A stretch of 64,000 nucleotides of DNA from Apricaphanius iberus (Eukaryota > Chordata > Actinopteri > Cyprinodontiformes > Aphaniidae): NCBI GenBank assembly GCA_028564705.1, contig JAPXFQ010002889.1, positions 1,612,001 through 1,676,000 on the forward strand. The letters run 5' to 3'. Position numbers and translations under genes: made by a program. Under the pieces are notes generated by a model. The model was given only the letters and a program-made list of their open reading frames with translations, did no database searches and was not told the DNA's origin. Every line of letters begins with the position of its first letter. The stretch's first letter is position 1. Below, piece by piece: positions 1 through 12,900 of the stretch.

Positions 1-1147
1 AAATAACCCTCAGTCTTGGTCTTTTATTTTTATTTTCCTGGGTTTTTGTTTTCATCAAGGTTTATGCTCCTGTGTAGCTTTTGTGTACAGTTATGCACTT
101 GCTACTAAAGATCTCCGGTTCTTTTCCAAAGGTCTGACTGAATTTAGGCAACAAAACAAAATTTATTTAAATGATTTTACATTAAGCAATAAGATAGATC
201 ACATGTCATCAATATACTTAGATTAGTGCAAGCTCAGCTCAAGCCATTTTCTGATAACGATACCATTGTCTCCCATTTGATTTGCCACCTCTCACTTGGG
301 TTGATAACCACTGAGAAACTACAGAAATTTTCAATACTTCATGTGAATTTTATTTTTAATACTCCATAATCCCAATTATCTCTTTCCTCATATGCATAAC
401 ATATCTTGTGAAATGTTTAAAGTGAAACCTATTGCAGAACTATAAAGGTATTTTTCATTTATTGTTATTGTAATATTGTTTAAGTGGCTTTACTTCAAAA
501 CAACAAATTTATGAAACAAAACATAACAGCATTTTACCTGCTAAAAGTTCTATCTTCAAAAACATACTTTAAACTATTTACAATTTGTTCATTGTTATTC
601 AATGATACTTAAATGATTATTAGTTGCTTATATTTTTTTACAAATATGGAAAAACTCATTTGTTAGGGAAAAAAGGTAATAACAATAATATATGTTTTTT
701 CGAAAGTATTATGTTGCATGTGTACCACATATCCCGATAAATAGCCGCAAGCCTTAATTTAAATACCTTTTTACTATAGATTGAAGAACTACAAAGAATA
801 AAATCAGATTTTGTTTCTTCACTTAATTTCTGGTAAGAACTAAGTTTGATTACCCGGTCTAGGTCATGGCAGACACTTTAACATAATTGACTTCAGGAAA
901 AAAAAAAATCAAGGATTTTCATGAGTACTGGACTCCGTGCCTCCTAGCTGATGGAGAAGTAAAATTCACCAGTCATAAACACACTCGGCTCAAAATTGCT
1001 CATGTGAAATAGGTATATGTAAAAGGTTATTCAAACAACAATCTACTGCCCATAAGATAGCGAGTGCCATCATGAAAACCCCACTTAAGAAAAGTCCAGT
1101 CCACTTGTGCAACTGAAGCAATGATATGTCTTTCTGTCATTTCTCAG
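1..1147. other. srgap3 intron, partial
   Basis: AT-rich non-coding sequence upstream of the first visible srgap3 exon. No exon, RNA gene or recognisable repeat found. Confidence 0.6.
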
Positions 1148-1333
1148 GTGATGAAAACATACCACATGTACCACACTGAGAGCATCAGCGCTGAGAGCAA
1201 GCTGAAAGATGCTGAGAAGCAGGAGGAAAAGCAGTTTAGCAAGTCCGGGGATCTTAATGTCAACCTTCTACGTCACGAAGACCGCCAGCCGAGGCGCAGC
1301 TCTGCCAGAAAAATTGAGAAGATGAAAGAAAAG
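1148..1333 (+). CDS. srgap3: srgap3 coding exon A ([13 protein letters not shown]...)
   Basis: Residues 1-62 of the partial protein, starting [19 protein letters not shown] and ending KIEKMKEK. Acceptor TTCTCAG, donor GTTAGC, phase 0 on both sides. This is a charged helical stretch of the F-BAR domain. The exon begins mid-protein, so the initiator methionine and about four further exons are expected upstream. Confidence 0.93.
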
Positions 1334-4300
1334 GTTAGCATTTATATGATGCAAAGAGTGATGTGTAAATTACACCGTGCACTGGATTCATGCATGACAT
1401 AAACTCTCAACTACCCACCTTGGAGTTAGGCTCCAAAAACCTTTGAGGAAGTACTCGTCAGTTTTAAATGTTTAAGGTTTGAGCTGGAAAAATCTGGAGA
1501 GGAATACACTTAAAGAGAGACAGCAATTTAATGTCAGACACCCATAGGAGCACGATGAGGTATGCAGTCAGATGCAGACCGAACAATAACCCAAATCCCT
1601 CTCCAGCTTATGCAGATTTGTACCTTCTCTGCCAGAAATACCAGGCTCTTGTTCTTTCTTCTGTCCTTCAGATGCTGCAATGCATTTTACATTCTGAGCT
1701 TATTCCTGAATTTCTTTTTTAAAATACAGAAACTACTATTATCTCTGAGGTGCAGAAATCGAAACACAGATGATATAATTATATTTCCTTTCTACTTAGC
1801 CTACTAACTTCAGTGGCTCCACCTGATCTGTTAGCTCCACACTATTTATAACACAGAAGTGCAAGGAGTTTTCATCTTTTTTCGTGTCCCTAAACTCCAA
1901 GCTCTTTTCTTGATACTCTTCACAGAAGTGGGTTGAGTGCAAACGAAGGAAAATAGTTACTTCTGCTTCCTTCTGTAGGCACAAAAGGTTTTTGAAAATA
2001 GAAAACTCATTGAGCGTATCGTGAAATGTACAAAATTAATGAAAATATGCTTTGTTCTGGTTGGTTCCTGAAATGGGTCACTTTATTTTGTTTGACAATT
2101 TAAGCACTGAGAATGTAAGCAAACATATATTGTATTAAAATGTGTAAGAAGTTAACTTTAGATGTGAACCTTCTAGAGTTTTCTTTGGCCTCTGGAGAGT
2201 CAGACTGGTACTCTGTTGTGAGATAATTTTAAATGTTCAACATATTTTTTTTCAATGCAGAAATGTATAAAGCTATTCAGTAATATTCAAAAGTAATAAC
2301 TATTCTGTTGCTCAGCATACAGAGGGTTTACCACCAAGTCAGTGCTAGTTCAGGGCTAATGCGACCTTGGCACCCATTTATTCTGTCTATTCTGTACTAA
2401 CTCTTCTTGATGAGAGTGATGAGCAGTAGAGATGTGAATCTTACAACAGCTCAAAATTCAATTAGATTTCGAATCGTGGAGTGATAATTCGATTCAGAAT
2501 CGATTCACAATCAATACAATTAGTAAAAAAAGGGGCCAATTTGTAGGGCTGAGACAATATGCTTTTCTCTCGATTAATTTCTTTTGTGATTTTTTTTATA
2601 AGTGCTGATTAAATTTCAGTTAAGATTCATCACTATTGCAGATTTTTAATTCACAATAGTATTAGAAAGAAATATAATTTTTCTGAATGTTTTACTTCCC
2701 ACATCTTAAACCTTTACAACAGAATGAATGAAAAGTAAAGACTTTCTTAAGTAAACTGCTACATACTTAAATATTTTATAAAATATTTTATTTTATAAAA
2801 AAAAAAAGAATTGAATTGAGATCTGGTGACTCAGGAGGCCATTGGTCAGTGAGGTCAGTGATCTCAGTGCCTTGCTCAAGAAACCTGTTAGAAATGACCC
2901 ACATGATTACACAACCACCAACCTGAACTGTTCATGCAGGGTAAACTGTATGCCACATTCTGATCCTTCTGTCTGAATTAGGGATGCACCAATACCGACA
3001 CTGGAATCATGTATCGTGCCGATATGTACTCGTATCTTTATCGGTTAGTAAACCAATACCATGAATCGATACCGTGGAAAAAATTTTGGAAACTGAAATA
3101 AATTAACAGAAAATGTTTATGTTTCACTTAAAATTGTTGTTTTGTGTAATTTTTATTTTTCATTTTTTAAAATCTAATTCATCATCATTTGTTGTAACAA
3201 GAAGTAAAGAAAATAAAACAGGTCTTTCTATTCAATGCACTTTTTTGTGTGGTAGAGGTATCAGCAATAGTACTTGGTATCAGCAAGTCCTCAGTATCAG
3301 TATTGTATCGTTTTGAGAAAAAGTGGTATTGTTTTATCCCTAATCTGAATCTTTACAACATAAAAATTTATCAGATAAGGCAACATTTTACCAGGCATCT
3401 CATGTCCAATTTTTGTGAGTCTATGTGAAGTAGTGTTCTGCTGCTTCAATGTTTGACTTTTTGTGCATCTAGGGATGACATTCTAAATCTCTTGAATGCA
3501 ACAAGTGGTTATATGAGCTAAAAATATATTTTTAAATCATTTCAAAGCATCTCCCAATTTTCTTCTGACCTGTAAAATCAGCATTTTTATCCATACAACT
3601 GCTGATTTCCTGTTATTTTCTGTTTTACGGATCATTCTCTGTAAACCTGAGAGACAGTTGTCTGTGAAAATCCCAGAAGTTTAACAGGTTCTGGAGTAGC
3701 CTACTGCTAAACACCAAAACTCAAGCCAAATTTCTAATCCTCTTTTGTACTCATTCTGGTATTTTGTTTGAATTTGCAAATCCTGTTACCCACAGCTACA
3801 TGCCCAAAGGCACTGTAGGTAATTGGTGAGTGTGTAATTTATTTAAAGTGTTTATTTAACTTAAGATTTTATATATTTCACCCTATTGCCATTATTATTT
3901 TTGTAAATATCAATTATATCAATTGTAAATATCAATTATAAGAAGTTTGACAGATTTGGGTCAACCCAATTAACCAAGTTATTTCCAGCTGGTGGATGAC
4001 ACCCGTTGGAGTTAAAGAACCATATTTTACTTCAAACTAGATTATACGAGTGTGGGATGAGCATTTTTATAGCTTGTTGTTTGTTAAAGCAGGTTAACAC
4101 AGCACCTCAGGCGCAGACAACTTTTGTTCTCCAAACTTGAAATCCAAGCCTGTCACTTGCATCTCTGATTATCATGATTTTTGGGACTTTTAACCAGCTA
4201 GGATTTGTGGATCTTTCCTAAAACAGCATGTCTGTCTTACACTTGCTGTTCCATTCAGTGTTACAAGTTGAAACTTTGAAGTGTTCACAAACATTGCTCA

Positions 4301-7300
4301 TTGTTTCAAACAGCTTAAATAATCAGACAAACATAATAATTTCTGTATTTTGCTTTTAATGCCTAATGCGCTACATTTCTCTATGGAAATTTAAGATATT
4401 CAATACTGAGAATAGCCCATAATAAAGTTAAGATTTTAATAGCATTTGATGTTACTCTGTGATAAACTAACAGGTTTTTGCTGGTTTTTTGTTGTTGTTT
4501 TTTTTCAAAAGAAAATTAAAATCTGGTCCTGATACCAATTCAGAACCACAACAGAAAAACCCCGTCAGTGGGAAACCTTTAGAGAGGAATAATATGAACA
4601 AAATGCAGATTTGGTTATACTTTTCAAACACAGTATTGTCTCTTGGGCTTGTAAAAAAAAAATTCTAGGCCATCTTTACCTGTCTCACCATCTACAGGAT
4701 ACAGCTTCCTTTGTGTATAAGAAAACTCCTCCATTGCTCGATTTAGCTGCACTTTCCCTTCATCTACTGTTCTTGTTCTCTTCTCTCTTTCTCAGAGGCA
4801 AGCCAAGTATTCAGAGAACAAGCTGAAATGCACAAAAGCCCGGAATGACTATTTGTTGAACCTGGCAGCAACCAATGCAGTGGTGGCAAAATATTATATC
4901 CACGACGTCTCCGACATGATTGATGTGAGTATGTGCTTGGAGCATGTGTTTGTTTGTCTCTCTCAGCTGGGACCTCTGGTGTTGATTTTTCTATGCGGCA
5001 CTGTCACTTTTCTCGCCATCTGTTCTCATGTCTCATTCCCTCTCAGCCTGTTCGCGGTTTGTTTTCAAGCTGCTCTGTTGGCTTCGGTAAATGTAGACGC
5101 CGCCTTTTTTTCATTATTAATTGCTGCGTAACAAACATTGACTCTGACTTTTGGTGACTGTCGACAGATGATGCGATACATTTGTTCTACTTCAACAGAG
5201 TAATGTGTAACCATATTTTCACTCATTTTAAAGAGGCTTCATCAGCGTTGACATGTTGATATCTGTTCTGTCTCCATGTTGTTCTCAATCATTAGTTGCT
5301 CTTAGGAGATCTGCTGAGTCAAATGCAATGAAATACAAAAGGCAGAATTGAGGTAGTGGTATCTTAAATGTAAATGTAATAAACTCTCTTCAACACTGTT
5401 TGAAAGAATGGTTGAGCTCCTTATGCAGGCTGAAAACTATTCATCTTGTTATCTCAAGGAAATTTCAATCGAACGCAACTGGACTTGGTAATTTGTCTTG
5501 GAAGACGTTTCACCTCTTATCCAAGAGGCTTCATCAGTTCATGCTCGCCGCTGACCAGGCTGTGACTGGTCCAACTAACTGGTGTGGAGACTCAGCTATT
5601 TAACCTCTTGGAGGGCTTTTACAAGACTGATTATGTCATTGGATCCTTTGTGCTCCATGTCTTAATGACGGTCATTGGCGTGTCGCCTATTGGTGGAGGT
5701 TAGGTTTCGGCTTCATTAGTGCCCTATTGTGTTATAACGACAGTCGCTGGAGTCCCAGTTGTTTTTCTTATTAGAGGTTAAATTGTTGAGTCTTCTGGGT
5801 AAGGAGGAAATGGCAGCATTGTAAATTGGAGATAGGTTATGTCTCAGGCCTCCTCCTCTGTTTAGCGATGGTTTCTCTACTTTTACATAGATGGCTTCTT
5901 TTACTCCTATTTCAAATCATCTGTCCTCTCTGTCTAATATGTGGACATTGCTGTCCTCAAAGGAGTGGGCCTTCTCCTTGAGATGTAAATGAACAGCAGA
6001 ATCAATGCCTGAGGAGTTTGCTCTCCTGTGTTGGGCCATGCGTTTGTACAGTGGTTTGTACTCCACACCAGTTAGTTGGACCAGTCCCAGCCTGGTCGAC
6101 GGCGAGCAGGAACTCATGAAGCCTCTTGGATAAGAGGTGAAACGTCTTCCAAGACAAATTACCAAGTCCAGTTGCGTTCGATTGAAATTTCCTTGAGATA
6201 ACCATGACCTGGATGAATGAGAATATTCACAGGCTTATTCATCTTGTTTGCTCTAGTGGCTTTACATTTAGAAGAATATTAATAGAATAAAAAAAACTTT
6301 TTCAGTGAGGTACAACACTGATTCAGTTTCATTCATCTCAAAGTTCCCCTTCAATTACAGTTTGACTTTTTCAGCCTAATTTGCTTCACTAGTGCCATAA
6401 TAATATAAAATTGTTTCTGTCATTCAACAATGTTTTTTATTTTATGCCACTTTTTTCAATATACAATACCAATTACAACGGATATTCTTGCTTTCGGTTG
6501 GTGCAAGGAAATGTTTGCTTCAACACATTTCTTTTTTGGACATCAGGCTGAAAAAGAAAAAGGTAACTGAAAACATTCTTGATAAACTATTCCCTTGAGT
6601 AAAATAAATGAAAAATACAGGTATAGCAGAAGTAACATGTCACAAAGGGAAAGAACAAGCAGAAGCAGAGCTTACTGGATACTGCAATTAGTCTGGGATT
6701 ATAACTGAAAAAAAAAAAAAAAAAAAATTATATATATATATATATATATATATCCTGTTGACAACTGGAGATAGGCACCAGCCCCCCCACTGCGACCCTT
6801 TAAGGATTAAGCGGTTCAGAAAATGGATGGATGTCCTGTAGTTTTATCTTTTGTGACAGCTTGGCAGTAAAATTATGCTAATAATGTTGTTTCTTCTCCT
6901 CCTATTTTTTTGCATGGTGCACCTAAATAGCTATGTTGATAGTGCTTTGAAAACTACTTGCCTCCAGACATATTTTTCCATTTGATATTTTTGAATACCT
7001 AAAATTCTTGATGATACAATGATTACAACAAGAAAAGAAAGCTATCCAAAATAGAGTAACCTTTGCCTGTGTGGAAATGTACTGCCCCTCTTTGTTAAAT
7101 CATAAATTTTCTCTGATTATCCAGATAATTTGAACTCTGCTTTCTGTGTTTACTCTGGTTTTCTTTGATTTTCAAAATTGCCTCATGATCTGAAACATTT
7201 ATATCCAACAAAACGTAAAACCAGAAGAAATTTCAAAGTGGACAAATGCTTTTTACCGTACTGTAGCTCCTCATATTTCTTGGTGTTTTCACGTCCTTCA

Positions 7301-10300
7301 GCTTAGAAACATTTTCATAATTCAGTAAATACTGCTTATTAAAAAACCTGTAGCAAGCTATTGCCTGTAACTTAATTATATCAAGATGATAGATGAAAGT
7401 TTTGAAAGCATGTATCAGTCTGCCTCAACGTTTGGCTACTTTTGTGGATCTGGTTTCTGGACAATAAATGGTCCGTCATCACAAATGGCAAAATGGAAAG
7501 CTATTTTAACTGTAGTCCTAACTGATCTTTGCACCATAGCAAGTAGCAAAAAATGCATTGTTTGTCACGTCTTATTATCTAAATTTCAGCGGGAATCCAA
7601 TGTGCACTTTAACTGGAGCTATAACATTTCTGACCTCACTTGGAAAAGGTTTGTGGTTCTTTGCCAAATGAAATACTTAATACAGGTAAAATAGACAACA
7701 AGAGACATGTTTGGGGTATTTCTAACTCATATGATAAATTGTGTTAGTGGGTATTTAGTAGTTTCAAGGCATGGAAAGCTGTAATGAAGACATCATTATA
7801 TCTTGAAAACTAATATGTTGTAAATTAAATTAGCCTAAATCGCTTTGTATGTAAAGAATTAATGAGAATGAGACACCAACAGGGCATAGATTAAAGCTCT
7901 TTCACTCATCTTCTGCTTCCAGCTGCTTCTGAATGTGTAAGCACACATTCTGTGTTTGCTTGTCTTAAAAAAAGGCCAATTTACTCCCTTTAGGCTTGGG
8001 TCCACTGAGCCAACTTGACAGAGAGTCGAAATGATGCTTGTGTAGAACGGGGTGAGACGACTTCCCCAGTGCTAAAGAGTTTTAAAGAGTGTTTACTTGG
8101 TGATTTACAGTGCTGTCAACTGCCCCTAGCTCCCTTTAAACTTAATCAGTAGCATCCTCTGCCTAATTAGGTTACTTCATACAGCTCTGTGTGATAAGAC
8201 TCTGTAATTATCTGTCGTGTAGCGCTGTGCCAGCTCCTGTAATTCTATGAACACCAACTTCTATTTTTAAGCATTAGCATGTAGCAGGACATGATTGGGC
8301 ATTTAGCAGATTAAAGACCCTTGAACATACACTCTTAGGATCTCTAAATAATGTGCAGTACTGAACAAGGGCTTTCTATGTTGCTATGGTCAGTAATATT
8401 TTAAGTATTTTTGCGGAATAGAATCGGACTAGTGTAAGAATATGATTGTTTGGTAAAATATCACTGTTTCAGAAAAAATCTTGACATGGTTCTAATCATT
8501 TTTTGTTTTGAATAATGTGTTCATAGACTGTGTTTTGATTGGTCACTTGAATATTCGGGCTCACCAGACAGAGTGCACACGGCGAGTTTATCGCCTTGCG
8601 AGGCGAAAAATATCAAACCTTTTGATTTTCCCCTCAGCGCATCATGAGACAGAAAACTCACCAAAAATTAGACGCACACATGGAGCTATCTGCTGAGCAA
8701 ATGGCCTCAAATGACTGTTAGCTCAGCAGATTGGGCTTGTATGAGGCAGGCATTTGGAACCCTAATCACAGAAACTGTTCGTGCTTTTGAAAATGAATCT
8801 TTAAATATCACAATAATAATGACCAGTCCCTTCTTGTTGCACAACTACCAAACAAACTAAAGTCACACTTGTTTAACTTCTCACCTTGTTGAAGCCCTTG
8901 TAGTTTAACTGTTGATGACAAGAAGATTTCAGTGATCTTTTTTTTCATTTTTAGTCCCGCTTAGAGATGCCTAATAAACATTTTATTGTAATTTGTCCTT
9001 TTTTTTTTTCTTCAAGTGCTGTGATCTGGGCTATCATGCCAGCTTGGCACGCACCTTCAGGACGTACTTGTCTGCAGAGTACAACCTGGAGACATCGCGC
9101 CACGAGGGGCTGGATATCATTGAGAATGCGGTGGACAACCTCGACTCTCGCAGTGATAAGCACAAGATCATGGATATGCATAACCAGGTGTTCTGTCCTC
9201 CGATGCGCTTTGAATACCTGCCACACATGGGAGATGAGGTGAGAGGATCTAAATGCTTTCGTTTTCTTTCTGTGATAGAGATGGATGAACTATGTTAATA
9301 GGTATAAGTGTGTGCAAATAATCAATATCATAATCCATCTAGTAATTGATTATGAGTCTGTCTGAAGGAGGAGTTATTTTCTTTCCAGTGAGCAATCTTT
9401 ATCACACATTTATAGAAGTAGGTATACTATGCGTATTTCTCAGATTTATCGATCAAGTTAATCAAATGAAATCAAAGATTATATTTGTTATTAATCAACC
9501 TAGGCTTTTTTAATGATTTAAATGATTTAAATGATTTTTTTTTTATGATTTTTTACATGAGCAGATAAACAACAAACAAGATATATAACAAAGGAGCCCC
9601 GATAAGTGTTTGCTTGAATTTCACCTGTTGAGCCCAGTGGAGTGCTAGAGCATGATACCTCGGTTATGTTGCAGCACGTGGCTCCTGAAGTAGGTTGTAG
9701 TTCTGCAATATTTCACCTCCACTTGGCTGGTCTTGCAAATGGCTTTTCATCCGTCACATTCATTTTTCTGGTTGTCCCTTCTGAGCTAGACTCCAAGTGG
9801 CGTTTTCAAATCGCTAGGTTAGGCTAACATTACTGCTAGTGTCCAATGCCACGTTGTTCACATTTCCTTACAACTAGGGCAAGTTTCAGTGATGCAACAG
9901 TGGGTAAGGTTAAAGTTCATAGGGGAAAGTTGTATTAATCCTCAAAATTCTCCTACTTTAGCTGTGAAAAGGACAAACAACGTTAAAGGATTAAATCAAT
10001 CTTTAGTATATACGAATCAACTGAGAATGTGAGAATCAATTTTTTTTTAAACACAGCACTAAGCATATGTAAAATATGATAAATAAATTAAAACTGAGGA
10101 AGCTGAAAAACCTGGGTGAAATGCTACTTGACACTATTCGCTACCAGTTCTAAACCATCAGGTCCAAGAGTGCCATTGATTTTCCATGGCGTTGTCTAGC
10201 TGTACCCCATATAGTGGAGATAAGGAAGTCTGTACATTTTAGCATCTGCTGTAGAGCTACAATGGTTTCCATTGTGGCTATTAACGACTGTGATCCTAGA

Positions 10301-12837
10301 ATGCATGAATGCTGTGGGTCTACTGTACCTGACATCGTCTTTAAAAAAATTACATATATGCATAATGTTAATTTACTAACCTAATTAAGACTGACTGCCT
10401 TCAGAATTTAACAAATTAATCATTATTTAACATTTTAACTAATCATGAGTTGCTTCTGGATAATAATAAAAAAACATTCAGACAAGACATAAGTGGTCAA
10501 ACTAAATGAAAGGTTTTTCAAAAATATTTTTGAGTGACTCTCGGGAAAGAAGCTTCTTATGTGTGAAAAGTCAGATATGGGGTATTCTACACTCCTGGAT
10601 CTGACTTTTTATCAAGTTACTCTAAACACTTCAGGTTTTTTTGCGTAACTCAACCCATTTGTCCTCCTTAGGTCTGCCAGGTCAGCGCCCAGCAGCCGGT
10701 GCAAACTGAGCTCTTGATGCGTTACCACCAACTGCAGTCTCGGTTAGCAACGCTAAAGATCGAGAATGAAGAAGTAAGGATTTATGAGCTTTGTCTGCCT
10801 TCTCCTCATTTTCCCTAGAGCTATCACACCGATGAAGGGTAAAACACCAAGCGGAATATCCACATCACCATCTGTTTTTGCTGAAATTACTCCCCAAGCC
10901 CCCAAGCTCTGCAGGAGCCGAACCCCGTATGTCCCTGAGATTGGATGTTTTAGCATGAAGCCAAGTTTTTCTCTTCGAAAGAGCAGACAGATATAAACAG
11001 AGGTGGTAAATACTCTGGAGCCCTGTCTTCCTGTGTTGTATTAACAGAGAAAATTGAACGGCTGTGCCATTACTGGAAATGACGCTTATTAATCAGAAAG
11101 CCTCTTAGTCATGTCAAAGACATTGTGGGTTATCATAGTTTAATATAGAGCTGCAAGCTGCTCTCAATTTATGCTTTGCTTATATTCTAATCTACCTATT
11201 TCAGGCCAGTCCAGGCTGATTTATTAGTGTCATACAATCTGAAGTTAAAACTTATACTTGAAATGCTGAATGAAAAACTAAAATATTTTGGTATTTTCCC
11301 TTCTTTCCACACTGCATCCAGGTGAGGAAGACCTTGGATGCTACCATGCAAACCCTCCAGGACATGCTGACAGTGGAGGACTTTGACGTGTCGGATGCTT
11401 TTCAGCACAGCCGCTCAACTGAATCCATCAAGTCCGTGGCCTCAGAGTCATACATGAGCAAGCTTAACGTAGCCAAGAGGAGGTCGAACCAGCAAGAGAC
11501 TGAAACTTTCTACTTTTCGGTGAGTCTATGACGACCCGTCTGCTTCCCAATGAGCTTCGGCAAGCTGTGAGCTTTAATCTGCTATTCAATATGCGTCGTA
11601 AACAGAGTTGGAACTACAGTAAATTACATGTCTGTGTTTTCTTTGATGCTGGACTGTTTGACTGAGCTCATTTTATTATGGATTAGCTCATTCTTACCTC
11701 CACCTCCCCTTCTAGAAATTTAAAGAGTACCTGAATGGTAGTAACCTCATCATCAAACTGCAGGCGAAGCATGACTTGCTGAAGCAGACTCTGGGAGAAG
11801 GTAAAAAAGATTTTTAAAATTTCCTTTTTTTCCAAGGTGTTTTTTTCTGTTTTGTTATTTAAACAAATTTTAAAAAGCCTCAGGTAACTTTATCCAGAAG
11901 GGGGTCATATTGGCTGTCGATGATTAAAAAGATAGTGATTTTGTTAAAAACAGTAATTTCTTAGCCTGGGTTTTTCCCCACTGCATAAATATACTTAAGT
12001 TAAGGGGTTGGGTTGTTCTAAGATTCTAAGTGTGAGATTATGCTGATTAATTCTTTTACTCTTCTTTAACACGGATGCCAATAAACTTGTCTACATTTCC
12101 ACAAGACATTTTTTGAAAAGCAGCTGGGGAAAAAAGTGAATTTCAAAATGGGTACTTTAACACTGGAAACAAGCCACATTTACTTTGAGGTGTTCATTCG
12201 CCTTTGACCCTATCTTTGCTGGTTAGAGGGTTACCCATTTAATTTCTATAGTAGACACCAGGAGGGTTTCCATTTGCAGGCTGTAGCGCAAGGGATTACC
12301 TTGGCTACACCTATTTCCCCAGGGTCCTCCTTGTCACATCAGTCGTGATAAACAGCTTTACACCCAATCAATCAGCTGGATCAAACCAGGGCCAATTTCT
12401 GCAGCTGCTACTCCAACAGGGGTCTTCCTAATATGAAAATGTGCAGCTGAGACCTTGAATCTCTCGCATGAACTCAGCATATTTTTGTATGTTCACTCTC
12501 AGATTGCCCTTTTGATTGATTCCAAGATGGCAAATGAATCTAAGTCTTGTTACAAGCATAAACACTTTATTCTGTGGTCAAACGTACACAGTGGAGCAGG
12601 ACCATATGGTACCCAAAAGGTACCACCCATGCTTAATTATTTAGTTGATAAATCACAGTTGAGTCGTGCTCATTAGCTGGCTGCCTCACTCTCAAAACAG
12701 GGTGTTTTTGCATGCGCGTGGGTGGTGTTAGGATTACAGAGGGAACGGGATGAAACTGGTTAGTGCCACATGCCATTTACATCTTGCTGTTCGTGTTAAT
12801 AAAAACATAATATCAAGGTCTGGCACCAAGCAGGCTG

Positions 12838-12900
<63 letters not shown>

